Of a DNA stretch of 52,046 nt, positions 19,801 to 27,528 are shown in pieces. Below the pieces are notes generated by a model, which was given only the letters and a program-made list of their open reading frames with translations, was not told where the DNA came from and did not search any database. A program made the translations under genes and the position numbers. The DNA is from Streptomyces sp. SA15 (GTDB lineage: Bacteria; Actinomycetota; Actinomycetes; Streptomycetales; Streptomycetaceae): NCBI RefSeq assembly GCF_002291145.1, contig NZ_NTGE01000144.1, positions 1-52,046 of the forward strand. The letters run 5' to 3'. How positions within the stretch are numbered: the stretch's first letter is position 1; the number at the start of each line of letters is the position of its first letter.

Positions 19801-22800
19801 TTTCCCGGCCGGTGTGACCACGACCTTCGGCTACGACAAGGCCTCGCACGTCGTCACCGAGACCGGTGCGGCGGTGAAGAACGAGATCACCGGCACTCTC
19901 CACGCCGCCAGGATCACGCGTGAGTACGACGAGGACGGCAACCTGCTGTCCGAGGCGACCACGGACACCACCGGCGGCGACGCCGAGCGCCGCACCGTCC
20001 ATCACTACGACGCGCACGGTCTGAACGACAGCGTCACCGACGCCGAGCAGAACACGACCCTCTTCGACCATGACGAACTGGGCCGCGTCAGCGGGACGAC
20101 CGACCCGGCGGGCACGCACCTCACGTACACCTACACGGCACGCGGCCAGCACGCCACGACGGTTCTGGACGACTGGACCGGCGACCCTTCCGGCACCGTC
20201 CGGGACCTGACCGTACAGTCCAACGCCTACGACCCGGCCGGCCGCCTGGCCTCGACGACCGACGCGATGGGCGCCACCACCGCCTACACCTACTTCGACG
20301 ACGGACTACCGGCCACCACCACGGCCAAGCAGGTCACCCAGGCCGACGGCACCCGCCGCGACATCGTCCTCGAAACCCACACCTACGACGCCGCGGGCAA
20401 CCTCAGCCAGCAGGTCACCGGCGGCGGCAGGACCACGCAGACGTACACGGTCGACGCGTTGGGCCGCACCACGACCAGCGTCCTCGACCCCGGTGGCCTG
20501 AACCGGACCACCACCTTCACCTACGACGGCGACGACCGCGTGAAGGAACAGACACGATCCATCACCGCTGACAAAAAGCTCTCCGTCTCGTCGGAGTACG
20601 ACACCGGCGGCAACGTGACGAAGCAGACCGTCACGGACGGCACCAGCACCCACATCACCACGCACACCTACGACGACCGCGGCCTGACACTCACCACCGT
20701 CAGCCCGCGCGGCAACGTCACCGGCGCCGACGCGACCGCGTATACCACCGCCTACCGCTACGACGCCCTCGGCCGCCTGGTGGAGCAGACCGCTCCGTCG
20801 GTGCAGGCCGAGGAGAACGGCCAGGCCGCCACTACGGTCAAGCCCACCACCTCGGTCGGCTACAACACCTTCGGTGAGACCACCGAGACCAAGGATGCCC
20901 GAGGCAAGGTGACCCGCACCGCGACCGACCGCCTCGGCCGCACGACCGCGGTGACCCTGCCCGACTACATCCCGCCGGGCGGCACCAACGCGCTGACGGC
21001 AACCACACGCACCACTTACAACCCGCTCGGCCTGCCGCAGGCGGTCACCGATCCGCTGGGCCGCGTCACCCGCTACGGCTACGACCAACTCGGCCAACTC
21101 ACCAGCAAGACGGACCCCGTGGCCGACGCCACCGCGGCCGCCTTCGCGCCGGACACCGACCTGACCCCGGAATCCCTCGCGAGCGCCGACGGCGGCGGAG
21201 TCACCGCCTACACCTGGACGCCCACCGGTCTCCAGCTGTCCGCCACCGACCCGACGGGCGCCCGCTCGGAGGCGACGTACGACCAACTGGGACGGCAGCT
21301 CACCGCGACCACGATCGAGCGCTACCCGAGTCTCCAGAACCTGATCAGCCGCTACACCTGGGACGACGCGAGCAACCAGACGGCATCGGTCACCCCGAGC
21401 GGGATCACCGCGTCCGCAACCCACAACCCGGCGGGAGAAGTCCTCACCACGAAGGACGCGTACGGCACCACCCGGTTCGGCTACGACGGCCTGGGCCGTC
21501 GGACCGAGACCACGGACGCGACCAACCGCCGTACGACCACCACCTACGACGCCCTCGGCGACGTCACCGCGACCACCGACTACGGCACCGGCATCACGGC
21601 ACTGCGCACGGCGGCGGCCGAGTACGACGCGGAGGGCAACCGCAAGGCCGTCATCTCCGCGCAGACCAAGGCCCGTACGACGTTCGCCTACGACGCGCTC
21701 GGCCGTATGACGACGCAGGTGGAGCCGGTCACCGCCACCGAGTCGATCACGACGACCTTCGGCTACGACGCGGCGGGCAACCGCACCCGGCTGACGGACG
21801 GACGCGGCAACAAGACCGTCTACACGTTCAACAGCTGGGGCCTGCCCGAGTCGACGATCGAGCCGTCCACGACGGCGCACCCGGCCACCGCCGACCGCAC
21901 CTGGACCATCGCCTATGACCAGGCCGGACAGGCCGTGACGGAACTGCTGCCGGGCGGTGTGAAGCGGGAGCGCGCGTACGACGGCCTCGGCCGGCTCACC
22001 GGCGAAACCGGCACCGGCGCGGAGGCGGCCACCACCGCCCGTACGCTGGAGTACGACCTCGCGGGCCGTCTCACGGCGGTCGGCACGGCCGGGGGAGCAA
22101 CCCCGAACACCTACACCTACAACGACCGCGGCCAACTCCTCACCGCGGACGGCCCTGGCGGCACCGCCGGCTACACCTACAACGCCGACGGCGCCATGAC
22201 CCTGCGCAAGACCACGGCTGGGACCACCAGCTACGGCTACGACCTGGCCGGCCGTCAGGACTGGGCACGGGACTCCATCACCGGCAAGGACATGTGGTAC
22301 GACTTCGACGCGGCCGGCCGGCTGCGCCTGGAGCAGTACGTGACGAGGCCCGACGGCACCACGTCGTACACGACCACGGCCAATCGCACCTTCACCTACG
22401 ATGCTCTGGGCCGCCTTGGCGGCGACACGGTCACGAGTGCCGACGGCACGACCACGGTCGCGTCCACGACGTACGACTACGACCTGGACGACAACCTGAC
22501 GTCGAAGAAGACGACGGGCACAGCGGGAGCCGGAGACAACACCTACGGCTACGACTATGCGGGACGCCTGAAGTCCTGGACGAAGGGCGCGACGACGACG
22601 TCGTACGCGTGGGACGCCGCCGGCAACCGCACCCAGGCCGGCTCGACCACGGCGACCTTCGACGCCCGCAACCGCCAACTCACCGACGGCGCGACGAAGT
22701 TCACGTACACCGCACGCGGCACCCTGGCCACGGTCGACAGCGGGACCCCGCGCACCCTGACCTTCGACGCCTTCGAGCGGAAGATCACCGACGGCGGCAC

Positions 22801-24490
22801 GACGTACACGTACGACTCACTAGACCGCGTCCAGACCCGTGGCTCGACGACCTTCACCTACGACGGAGGCTCCAACAACCTCGCGGGCGACGCCACCACC
22901 AGCTACAACCGCACCCCCGACGGCACCCTGCTCTCCACTGCCACGGGCACGACCAAGCAGTGGGCCGTCACCGACCAGCACACCGACCTGGTCGCCGGCC
23001 TCGCCACCGACGGCAAGCAGGTCACCGGCTCCACGGCCTACGACCCCTTCGGCACGGAAACCGCCACGGGCGGCACCATGCCCGCCATCGGCTACCAGTC
23101 CGGCTGGACCGACCCGGCTTCCGGCGACGTCAACATGGCCGCCCGCTGGTACCAGCCGGGGACAGGCTCCTTCGCCTCGCGGGACACATGGCAGCTGGAC
23201 CCGGTGCCCTCGGGGCAGGCCAACCGTTACAGCTACGGCAGCGGTGGCGCACTCAACGGAACGGACCCCAGCGGGCACTGCTTCTGGGACGCGTGCGTGA
23301 TGGAGGCATACGGGGCGTACATATTGATCGGTGCGGGGGTGGCCGCGGCCGGATACCTCTCCTACGAACTCAGCCACGGCAACTACTTCTCCAGCAGCGG
23401 TTCGGGCACGACGACCGGCCACTACTCGTACAGTCACACGACCGCGCTGTCCCAGTCCTACGCCGGCAACCTGTCCGGCTCGCTCTCGGCCCAAGCCGAC
23501 GCCATGTACCTGGGCTCGGGCAGCTCCTACCTCGTCTCCACCGGGACCGGGGCCGGCACCGGCAGCTACGCCTGCACCTACTCCTGCCGCGGCGGCACCC
23601 TCACCTACGCCCAGCCCCGCGTGATCACCCCGCCCAAGCCGCCCATCGACCAGAACCCCAACAACGGCCCACACCCCCGCCCCGCCCCAACCCGGCCCAA
23701 GCCCGAGCCGGACTGGGATCCCAATGGGGGCAAGTGGGAGCCCGGCGATGCCGTCAAGATGATCGTCGGCGCCCTCAAGATGCTCGACCTCGTCGACAAC
23801 GAGCAGTACACACCAGAGCTACAGGACGCCTATGAGACAGCGCCCGCCGAAGGCAGTGACCCGGGCACCCGGAGCCACGACGGACAGGACTGCCGACGCG
23901 GCGGCGGCTGGGTGGAGTATGGCGACCTGGACAGCGCGCACGGTGGCCGCGCCACGGGCGTGGAAGCCTGCTTGGACAGCGCCTACCTCGCAACCCATCA
24001 AGGCTCAGCGACTCAGCCGGACAAGGTGGCGCCTCCGGGATATCAGTGGGCGCGGGCGTACGCTGGTTACCTTGGAAACCGGCCACCCGGCCAGTGGGTC
24101 AACGCCTGTCATCTGCTCGGCGCCGACTTGAGCGGCGACGGCACCGAGCTCGAGAACCTCTCGACGTGCGCCCGGTCGGCCAACGCCAACCGCGTCTCTT
24201 CGAACGACCCGGGGATTCCCGGGCACATGTACAACTTTGAGCGGCAGGTAAAGAGTGCGATTGACAGCGGACAGGTCGTGCATTACCAGGTGACCCCCGT
24301 GTACTCGGGACCGAGGACGGTGCCCGTGGCTTATGAGATGACTGCTCGAGGAACCGTGAACGGTAAGCCGGGACTGGAGCTGGACGATGTCGTCCCCAAC
24401 ATGATGTACAGCAACAAGTTCGGCAACTGGCGCAACATCGGTCTCGTCTCCTACAAGGGCAAGCCTGTCCCGCCGGTCGGCACGCCATAG
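13865..24490 (+). CDS. Giant secreted Rhs/YD-repeat polymorphic toxin with LamG-like domains and nuclease C-terminus
   Basis: About 3,541 residues. Start GTG 13865 is preferred over GTG 13853 because a G-rich ribosome site (13855-13860) precedes it; the N-terminus is a Sec signal (VAAVAFVLAVLAG, cleavage near ALAAD). Order of parts: DNRLRE-like beta domain (~357-544), Ig-like domain (~546-659), Rhs entry block with LSVTRTYNSLDPRRDGSFG (~800), three LamG-like domains (~1003-1226, 1279-1516, 1531-1758; each with SYWRLGE- or AYWRLDE-type start and an LDGV/LDGE strand), dozens of YD repeats such as TYDALG and YDAAGN (~1766-3023), and the Rhs core ending DPSGH (~3073-3139). A short hydrophobic segment (~3146-3170) and Pro-rich linker lead to the variable tip. 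The tip contains WVNACHLLGADL, ELENLSTCARSANANRV and VVHYQVTPVYSGP, the pattern of DNA/RNA non-specific endonucleases (Endonuclea_NS_2 type), with predicted catalytic His near 3416. The SUKH immunity gene follows at 10 bp. Delivery route unknown. Confidence 0.88.
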   Translation: MRPARPFVAAVAFVLAVLAGTEHVALAADQLTSGSAGETPDQSWGSAAGRRHAASADATDASAKGGHDGPLTGRGELPAEEPVGVTRLPSTAKTPEPGMVRRVDAPDAATPKGFDAKHSKEVKAEREEQRRTYRNPDGTYTTRFYNQPVNFRAPDHSWQAIDATLVPRDGSGPRTMGLGGDGWETRSTEAEIQFAGSADADALVRMQVGEGLAVGYGVDDAHATTGTAHSSTVTYRNVRDDADLEFVAGGDSVKETLVLNDASAPTEWRFPLHLEGLTAGLDDHGNVLFTDGEGVDRAWMPAGWMEDSNFATGANEGAISSGVRYRLAEENGRQVLVVTLDKEWLSAPERVFPVRVDPSVQSFDSTSGTYVEYPYDQNFASSTVLKTGTYDGGSHKAAAFLRFSGVESTLKNAWVLSANLALYNTWSQSCTARPVTVHPITSNWSESTTSKYPGPATGASLASKSFAHGWRPADTEAWACGAAWESIKLGSAGRKLVDDWTHGHKKNYGLAVKASTTDSKGWKQFGSDEYPNGKPSLDVTWTKYGATYKLGDFTAPVTATSEGVQKVTVTNRGQATWPAGGNYKLRYNLYDSAGKEITDSAKIRWTAMPEAVSPGESVTLDAKIAPLTPATYTVQWTMDDVGVSRFTSAGVPGPAVKIASVNIPPQLTAESPGTGVTVDTLTPTLWAKGTDADDYPTTTLQYTFEVCQVEGSNLRKNCKKGTRSDEQQWAVPTGWLSWGKPYAWYAYVYDGAATSAQPGPALLTPQVPQPTVTSHLGGADDGKEIGTRAGNYVTAATDAALTTVGPELSVTRTYNSLDPRRDGSFGTGWSTRWDMRVREEPETSTALVTLADGSQVRFGENADGTYAGPSGGSLTLTRQSEGWALRERSGTTYTFLIGGALATVADGAGRVQRLTHEFEDGGELREVTDVMSGRSLSFTWTGGHVDSVTTSAIDANTPGLTWKYTYTGGRLTTVCPPSSTTKCTVYEYGDGSVYRSGVLDAAPASYWRLGEREGATATSEAVSNTGLNEALYRDVQLGTDSVVAGTTDTSVAFDGTDSVIELPADTLKAAAFPAIELWFKTSTPSAVLVGFQDTELGDKPASWRPVLNIDGAGKLRGEFYLSGATGATPIVSTRTVTDGTWHHAVLSAGASAQTLYLDGVKVGSLSGTLTEQSRTYAYLGGGYGSSGWMGLAAGEYRFKGQMDEVAVYHHPLDAATVAEHYAARTAIGQVKKVTLPSGRIHATATYDPADGRLTQHTDANGGTWKVSAPSYSNASSSYADVIQRSGPKGYWRLGEGSGAEATSPLGDALAGGYLGDARPGTAGIFTNGDDTSASFNGDGAVELPVESLGTNAQMSVELWFKTTDPGVLVTNQDAELGDTPGQWRPMLLIDADGKLRGRFSGGASSILSKRAVTDDEWHQVFLTGAADAQALYLDGELQGTAQTGVDTTRFARLFVGGGYSSSGWDGQAAGYRNFVGQIDEVAVYDRSLVQWLKPSAEWLGWTPVGTAPRDHYQARKSLVTGTGGQYRGVAVADAPAAYWRLDETDGPTLSSEVGGAGMAATYHPGGSSGLDTGGVFGPGDDRALILDGKSDVQVPGDVFAGATNLSAEMWFRTTSTDPAVLLGFQNAPLGQTPTSWRPALNIDGAGKLRGEFYLSGASGATPIVSAQAVTDGAWHHVVLSGAGTTQTLYLDGVKVGSLSGTITDQSRPYAYVGGGYGSSGWMGVSEGTYRFQGTLDEVALYRSTLTADQVSAHYRAQAESAGSGLTASVQVTDPAQKTSSTSYDALHGLRVVSRTDATGALTSYAYDTAGNLHTVTDPNGHATVTGHDTRGNTVSATTCRDADSCWTSFSSHYLNASDPLDPRNDKPLTYRDQRSTDYNDNRYRTAYTYNTLGLPLTAVRPDGSTAATTYTAGTEAAVGGGTTPAGLVLTETTPGGAKTSYRYFASGDLAEVTSPSGLVTSYTYDGLGRKTSEKQVSDTFPAGVTTTFGYDKASHVVTETGAAVKNEITGTLHAARITREYDEDGNLLSEATTDTTGGDAERRTVHHYDAHGLNDSVTDAEQNTTLFDHDELGRVSGTTDPAGTHLTYTYTARGQHATTVLDDWTGDPSGTVRDLTVQSNAYDPAGRLASTTDAMGATTAYTYFDDGLPATTTAKQVTQADGTRRDIVLETHTYDAAGNLSQQVTGGGRTTQTYTVDALGRTTTSVLDPGGLNRTTTFTYDGDDRVKEQTRSITADKKLSVSSEYDTGGNVTKQTVTDGTSTHITTHTYDDRGLTLTTVSPRGNVTGADATAYTTAYRYDALGRLVEQTAPSVQAEENGQAATTVKPTTSVGYNTFGETTETKDARGKVTRTATDRLGRTTAVTLPDYIPPGGTNALTATTRTTYNPLGLPQAVTDPLGRVTRYGYDQLGQLTSKTDPVADATAAAFAPDTDLTPESLASADGGGVTAYTWTPTGLQLSATDPTGARSEATYDQLGRQLTATTIERYPSLQNLISRYTWDDASNQTASVTPSGITASATHNPAGEVLTTKDAYGTTRFGYDGLGRRTETTDATNRRTTTTYDALGDVTATTDYGTGITALRTAAAEYDAEGNRKAVISAQTKARTTFAYDALGRMTTQVEPVTATESITTTFGYDAAGNRTRLTDGRGNKTVYTFNSWGLPESTIEPSTTAHPATADRTWTIAYDQAGQAVTELLPGGVKRERAYDGLGRLTGETGTGAEAATTARTLEYDLAGRLTAVGTAGGATPNTYTYNDRGQLLTADGPGGTAGYTYNADGAMTLRKTTAGTTSYGYDLAGRQDWARDSITGKDMWYDFDAAGRLRLEQYVTRPDGTTSYTTTANRTFTYDALGRLGGDTVTSADGTTTVASTTYDYDLDDNLTSKKTTGTAGAGDNTYGYDYAGRLKSWTKGATTTSYAWDAAGNRTQAGSTTATFDARNRQLTDGATKFTYTARGTLATVDSGTPRTLTFDAFERKITDGGTTYTYDSLDRVQTRGSTTFTYDGGSNNLAGDATTSYNRTPDGTLLSTATGTTKQWAVTDQHTDLVAGLATDGKQVTGSTAYDPFGTETATGGTMPAIGYQSGWTDPASGDVNMAARWYQPGTGSFASRDTWQLDPVPSGQANRYSYGSGGALNGTDPSGHCFWDACVMEAYGAYILIGAGVAAAGYLSYELSHGNYFSSSGSGTTTGHYSYSHTTALSQSYAGNLSGSLSAQADAMYLGSGSSYLVSTGTGAGTGSYACTYSCRGGTLTYAQPRVITPPKPPIDQNPNNGPHPRPAPTRPKPEPDWDPNGGKWEPGDAVKMIVGALKMLDLVDNEQYTPELQDAYETAPAEGSDPGTRSHDGQDCRRGGGWVEYGDLDSAHGGRATGVEACLDSAYLATHQGSATQPDKVAPPGYQWARAYAGYLGNRPPGQWVNACHLLGADLSGDGTELENLSTCARSANANRVSSNDPGIPGHMYNFERQVKSAIDSGQVVHYQVTPVYSGPRTVPVAYEMTARGTVNGKPGLELDDVVPNMMYSNKFGNWRNIGLVSYKGKPVPPVGTP

Positions 24491-24500
24491 GGAGGTAACT

Positions 24501-25118
24501 GTGAGCGACCCGTTTGGACAGCTGAGGCAGGTCGTGACCCCGCTGCACGCGGTGGGAGACACGGTGGACTGGCGCGCGGCTGCAACCGAGCTCAGTGTCG
24601 AGGCCTTCCCCGGCGACTATCGAAGATTCGTCTCGGCCTACGGCGCGGGATCGATCGAGGACAGCCTCTACGTGTCAATCCCGCGCCCCGGTGAGTCGAC
24701 GGCGCCGCTAACGGTGGGGCGGTTGCCGGACGATACTCTCCGGGCTGAGTCGATGGGCGGCTGGCGGGATCGGGGGGCAGCCTCCCGTTACGAGCTGGAG
24801 GACATGGTTGTTTGGGGGCAGACGAACGGTGCGGACGCCCTGTGCTGGGCGACTGCGGATCGAGACCCGGATCGCTGGCCGGTGGCGGTGTGGGCACGCC
24901 AGCAGGGTGGCTGGTCCGTTTACGACTGCGGCTTCGCGGAGTTCATCCTGCGGCTGTTGAGAGCTGACTTTGCCACCTGTCCAATCAGCGTCGCGTCCTT
25001 GTGGGGTAAGGGGACAGCCCGCTTCTTGAACCTCAGGGAGGAGGAGCGGCTCCGCGACGAGGGGCTCGATCCCTGGACCGGTGAGCCGGACCCGTTCGCA
25101 GGGATGGAATTCGACTGA
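24501..25118 (+). CDS. SMI1/KNR4 (SUKH) family immunity protein
   Basis: A cytosolic protein of 205 residues expected to bind and neutralise the nuclease tip of the Rhs protein. It starts at GTG 24501, only 10 bp after the toxin stop, with a strong GGGAGGTAACT ribosome site between, so the two are translated from one mRNA. SUKH features are the early WRAAATELSVEAFPGDYRRFVSAYGAGSI block (family pattern: LP-x-DY-x-x-F-x-x-YG-x-G), VVWGQTNGADALCWATA (strand with the conserved Trp) and WPVAVWARQQGGWSVYDCGFAEFILRLL (the typical amphipathic end). The last 40 residues (REEERLRDEGLDPW...) are charged. SUKH proteins commonly sit beside polymorphic nuclease toxins, which supports the pairing; specificity is inferred from position. 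Confidence 0.85.
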   Translation: MSDPFGQLRQVVTPLHAVGDTVDWRAAATELSVEAFPGDYRRFVSAYGAGSIEDSLYVSIPRPGESTAPLTVGRLPDDTLRAESMGGWRDRGAASRYELEDMVVWGQTNGADALCWATADRDPDRWPVAVWARQQGGWSVYDCGFAEFILRLLRADFATCPISVASLWGKGTARFLNLREEERLRDEGLDPWTGEPDPFAGMEFD

Positions 25119-25301
25119 GGCCTGCGGTCTGCCAAGGAGGCCCAGCCGATAGAGCTATGCGGATATGAGGCGTTGCCGGGTGCGGAGGGTGACGAAGGAG
25201 AGTTCTGGTTCGGCCCCGAAAGACCGAGCATGCCGGACCGGGCGGTATGAGCCCCGCATAGAGCGCGAGGGAAATCGCCAAGGATCGCGGTCGCGTCGCT
25301 G

Positions 25302-25430
25302 ATGAAGGGCGACGAGGATGCCATCGCGGCACAGGTCCGCACCGGGGAAACGGTCTACCCCCGGGGCATCCCGCCCTACGAGGGCAGCAGCCCCGCCGCC
25401 AACTACCTCACCATGACCTGGGCGGGCAGT
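25302..25430 (+). pseudogene. Candidate orphan fragment of a second nuclease toxin tip
   Basis: A short plus-strand frame reads AIAAQVRTGETVYPRGIPPY, then EGSSPAANYLTMTWAG. It lines up by eye with the end of the intact toxin (SAIDSGQVVHYQVTPVYSGP, then VPVAYEMTARG): a Gly in the turn, a V-Y strand, a PxY motif and a closing T-M-T strand. There is no upstream toxin body and no start signal. This suggests a leftover tip from an earlier toxin/immunity cassette. Similarity is short and judged by eye. Confidence 0.4.
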
Positions 25431-25536
25431 TCACCGATTCCTGTGGATGGCCTTCCATTCCGGTGTTTGACGGCGAGCCGACGCTTCGCTCATCGGCGGA
25501 GTGGAGCTGTGATGTAGGCACCACTCCGACTCTGCG

Positions 25537-25626
25537 TGCCCGCCAACGATCCGAAGGCGGAAGAGTGGGCGGCGCGCGGTCTGCCGACGGATTACAGGGA
25601 ACTCGTCGACGCGTACGGCACGAAGG
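25537..25626 (+). pseudogene. Candidate truncated SMI1/KNR4 (SUKH) immunity fragment
   Basis: A frame entered near 25537 reads PANDPKAEEWAARGLPTDYRELVDAYGTK. The LP-x-DYRELVDAYG string is the core motif of SUKH proteins and matches the intact immunity protein (FPGDYRRFVSAYG). The sequence then runs into the antisense of the DUF397 gene (stop side at 25592), so the gene is cut. With the toxin-like fragment just upstream, it looks like the decayed partner of an orphan cassette. Confidence 0.5.
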
Positions 25627-25807
25627 CTGACCAGGCCTCCGGCGTCAGGGCCAGCCGAGGGCCAGCGGTGTTCTTGGAATCGCGTACGTGGACGGTGCCG
25701 GGGGCGGTGGCAACCTCGACGCAGGAGTCGCCCTCGCTGCCGCTGCTGTAGCTGCTCTTGAACCACGCCAGGTCGGAGTGGTCCCCGGCGGAGGTCTTGC
25801 GGATCAT
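25592..25807 (-). CDS. DUF397 domain protein
   Basis: A 71-residue protein with the actinobacterial DUF397 pattern: WFKSSYSSGSEGDSCVEVA, then VHVRDSKN and TPEAWSAFV. Its ATG (25807) overlaps the TGA of the XRE regulator (25804-25806) by 4 bp, so the two are translationally coupled. DUF397 proteins routinely accompany DUF5753 XRE regulators in streptomycetes, in clusters of the whiJ/abaA type linked to development and antibiotic production, and are thought to modulate the partner regulator. The function here is inferred from that pairing. Confidence 0.9.
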   Translation of the reverse strand: MIRKTSAGDHSDLAWFKSSYSSGSEGDSCVEVATAPGTVHVRDSKNTAGPRLALTPEAWSAFVPYASTSSL

Positions 25808-26682
25808 GTTTCCCCCAGCAGTTGCTCGATGAAGGCGGTGGACTCACGTGGGGTGAGAGCCTGAGCGCGGATGATGCCATACCGCAGTTCAAGGATACGG
25901 AGCTGCCTGGGCTCGGCGACCGGCCGGCCGTTGGCCACCACGGGTGACCGTCCCACCGCTGATCCGTCCTGGAACTTCAGAACCTCGATCCCACCGTCCA
26001 CCCCGGCGTGCTCCTCGCGATCCATCGGCATCACCTGAAGCTCGACGTTCCGCAGCTGCCCCGTCTCCAGCAGGTGTTCCAGCTGGCGTCGCAGCGCCGC
26101 CTTCCCTCCGAGCGGACGTCGCAGTGTCCATTCCTCCAGGACGAAGCTGATTTCCGGCGCCGAGTCCCGTTCGAAGAGGGCCTTGCGGGCCACGCGGGCG
26201 GCGATGAACCGCTCCACCTCGTCCTCGGTGTACGCGGGGCGCCGCATCAGCAGGAGCCCGCGTGTGTACTCCGGCGTCTGCAGCAGCCCGTGGACGTTCA
26301 GCGGATCGTAGAGCTGGAGCTCGACCGCCTTCGCCTCCATCTGCGCCAGGTCCCGCACCTTCTTCGGGTACCGGACCTTCTTCACGTCCTCCTTCATCGC
26401 CGCGAGCAGCCCACCCGCCCCCAGCACGTCGTCGGCCTTCTCCAGATACTCGGGCCGGGGGATCCGCTTCCCGGCCTCGATTTTGTACACCATGTCCTCG
26501 CCGTACCCGACCGCGTCCCCGAAGTCGGCGGCCCGCATGCCCACCGCCTCCCGCCGCAGCCTCAGCTGCCGCCCCACGGTGGCGACGACCGCCACACCCC
26601 AGTCGTCGTCCGGGTCCACCTTCCAACCCGGCTCGTCCGCCTCGGTCTTGAGCCGCCCCGCTACGCCGTCCACCTGCTGCAT
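25804..26682 (-). CDS. XRE-family helix-turn-helix regulator with DUF5753 domain
   Basis: A DNA-binding regulator of 292 residues. The start ATG 26682 has GGAGGGG just upstream; the frame continues to 26754 without sense. The HTH lies near residues 35-85 (LRLRREAVGMRAADFGDAVG as first helices, recognition end YKIEAGKRIPRPEYLEKAD). The DUF5753 region follows (VELQLYDPLNVHGLLQTPEYTRGLL, then FVLEEWTLRRPLGG and LRILELRYGI), the ligand-sensing or partner-binding part in this family. It is coupled to the DUF397 gene and divergent from the RsbW-like ATPase remnant, the usual whiJ-type trio. It probably represses or activates its own cluster; the target is unknown. Confidence 0.9.
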   Translation of the reverse strand: MQQVDGVAGRLKTEADEPGWKVDPDDDWGVAVVATVGRQLRLRREAVGMRAADFGDAVGYGEDMVYKIEAGKRIPRPEYLEKADDVLGAGGLLAAMKEDVKKVRYPKKVRDLAQMEAKAVELQLYDPLNVHGLLQTPEYTRGLLLMRRPAYTEDEVERFIAARVARKALFERDSAPEISFVLEEWTLRRPLGGKAALRRQLEHLLETGQLRNVELQVMPMDREEHAGVDGGIEVLKFQDGSAVGRSPVVANGRPVAEPRQLRILELRYGIIRAQALTPRESTAFIEQLLGET

Positions 26683-26871
26683 CCGCACCCCTCCGTCGTA
26701 CGACCGTGCCGCGACGCCCCCTACCCGTACGGCCGGTCTCGATAGCCTGGACACGACCGGACAACGCCCGGACAGTCACCGTACGCAACGGGTTCGTCAC
26801 TATTCACGGTAAGCGTGGACCGCCACTCTGAGTGACGTGATCCACGAAATCGCCGCCCCGAGGGCCGACTC

Positions 26872-27323
26872 GCCTACCCCATCCGCAACTTCAGCGTGCA
26901 GCTGTCCCCACACCACGCGGCGCCCGCCTCGCCTGCCTCCTGGCCACCGAGCAAGTCCGCGTCTCGGAGCTGCCGTTGGGCCCGGCACGCCAAGTCATCG
27001 CCGAACTCGCGGCCAACGCGGCCACGCACAGCCGCGTCCCGGGCAGGGACTTCCGGCTCGTCCTCTACGTCGTCGGCGGCATCCTGCGCATCGAAGTGAC
27101 CGACACCTGCGGCGACCGCCTGCCCCGCCTGCAGGTCACCACTCCCGACGCGGAGTCCGGCCGGGGCCTCCTCCTCGTCGAGGCCCTCGCCCACCGGTGG
27201 GGCGTCGCCCAAGGGCCGTATCCGCGCAAGACGGTCTGGGCGGAGCTGAACCTCGCACCACCGGAGTACAGAAACGCGTGCTCCGGTGCGAGGGGCGCTC
27301 TTCCCCAAGAACCACGACGGTGA
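26872..27323 (+). pseudogene. RsbW-like ATP-binding protein (HATPase_c_2), apparently frameshifted
   Basis: Anti-sigma-factor-type GHKL ATPase of the kind that accompanies XRE/DUF397 pairs. The frame from about 26872 reads YPIRNFSVQLS; the frame continuing the family pattern (TPRGARLACLLATEQV, VIAELAANAATHSRVPGRDF with the N-box Asn, IEVTDTCGDR with the ATP-site Asp, SGRGLLLVEALAHRWG) is one base off. The break falls at a run of four C (26906-26909); one more C would join the two. In the downstream frame the first usable start is TTG 26976, inside the domain, and the upstream frame has TGA at 26833. So it is either a real pseudogene or a sequence error. The downstream part runs to TGA 27321-27323. 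Confidence 0.65.
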
Positions 27324-27528
27324 AAGGACCCCCACCAAGCCCCACCCCACCCTCCCGCCGCCCAGCGCGCCGCTCACCCACGCGAGTGAACATCACCAAC
27401 TCGGCTGGATTCCCGGCCGGTTGCCTGCCCTACGCTCAGCGCAACACAACCGCAGACATGCGACGGCCCCCGCCGGGACGGCAATCCCAATGCGAGGGCC
27501 TGACCACCGAGGAAGAGAGAGCTTCCCG

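Noticed and set aside
20306..22678. A 790-codon minus-strand frame inside the YD repeats
   Set aside because: Gly/Arg/Val-rich shadow of the YD-repeat coding strand.
22294..23835. A 513-codon plus-strand frame near the end of the Rhs gene
   Set aside because: Out of frame with an intact Rhs core and composed of Arg/His/Pro-rich shadow sequence.
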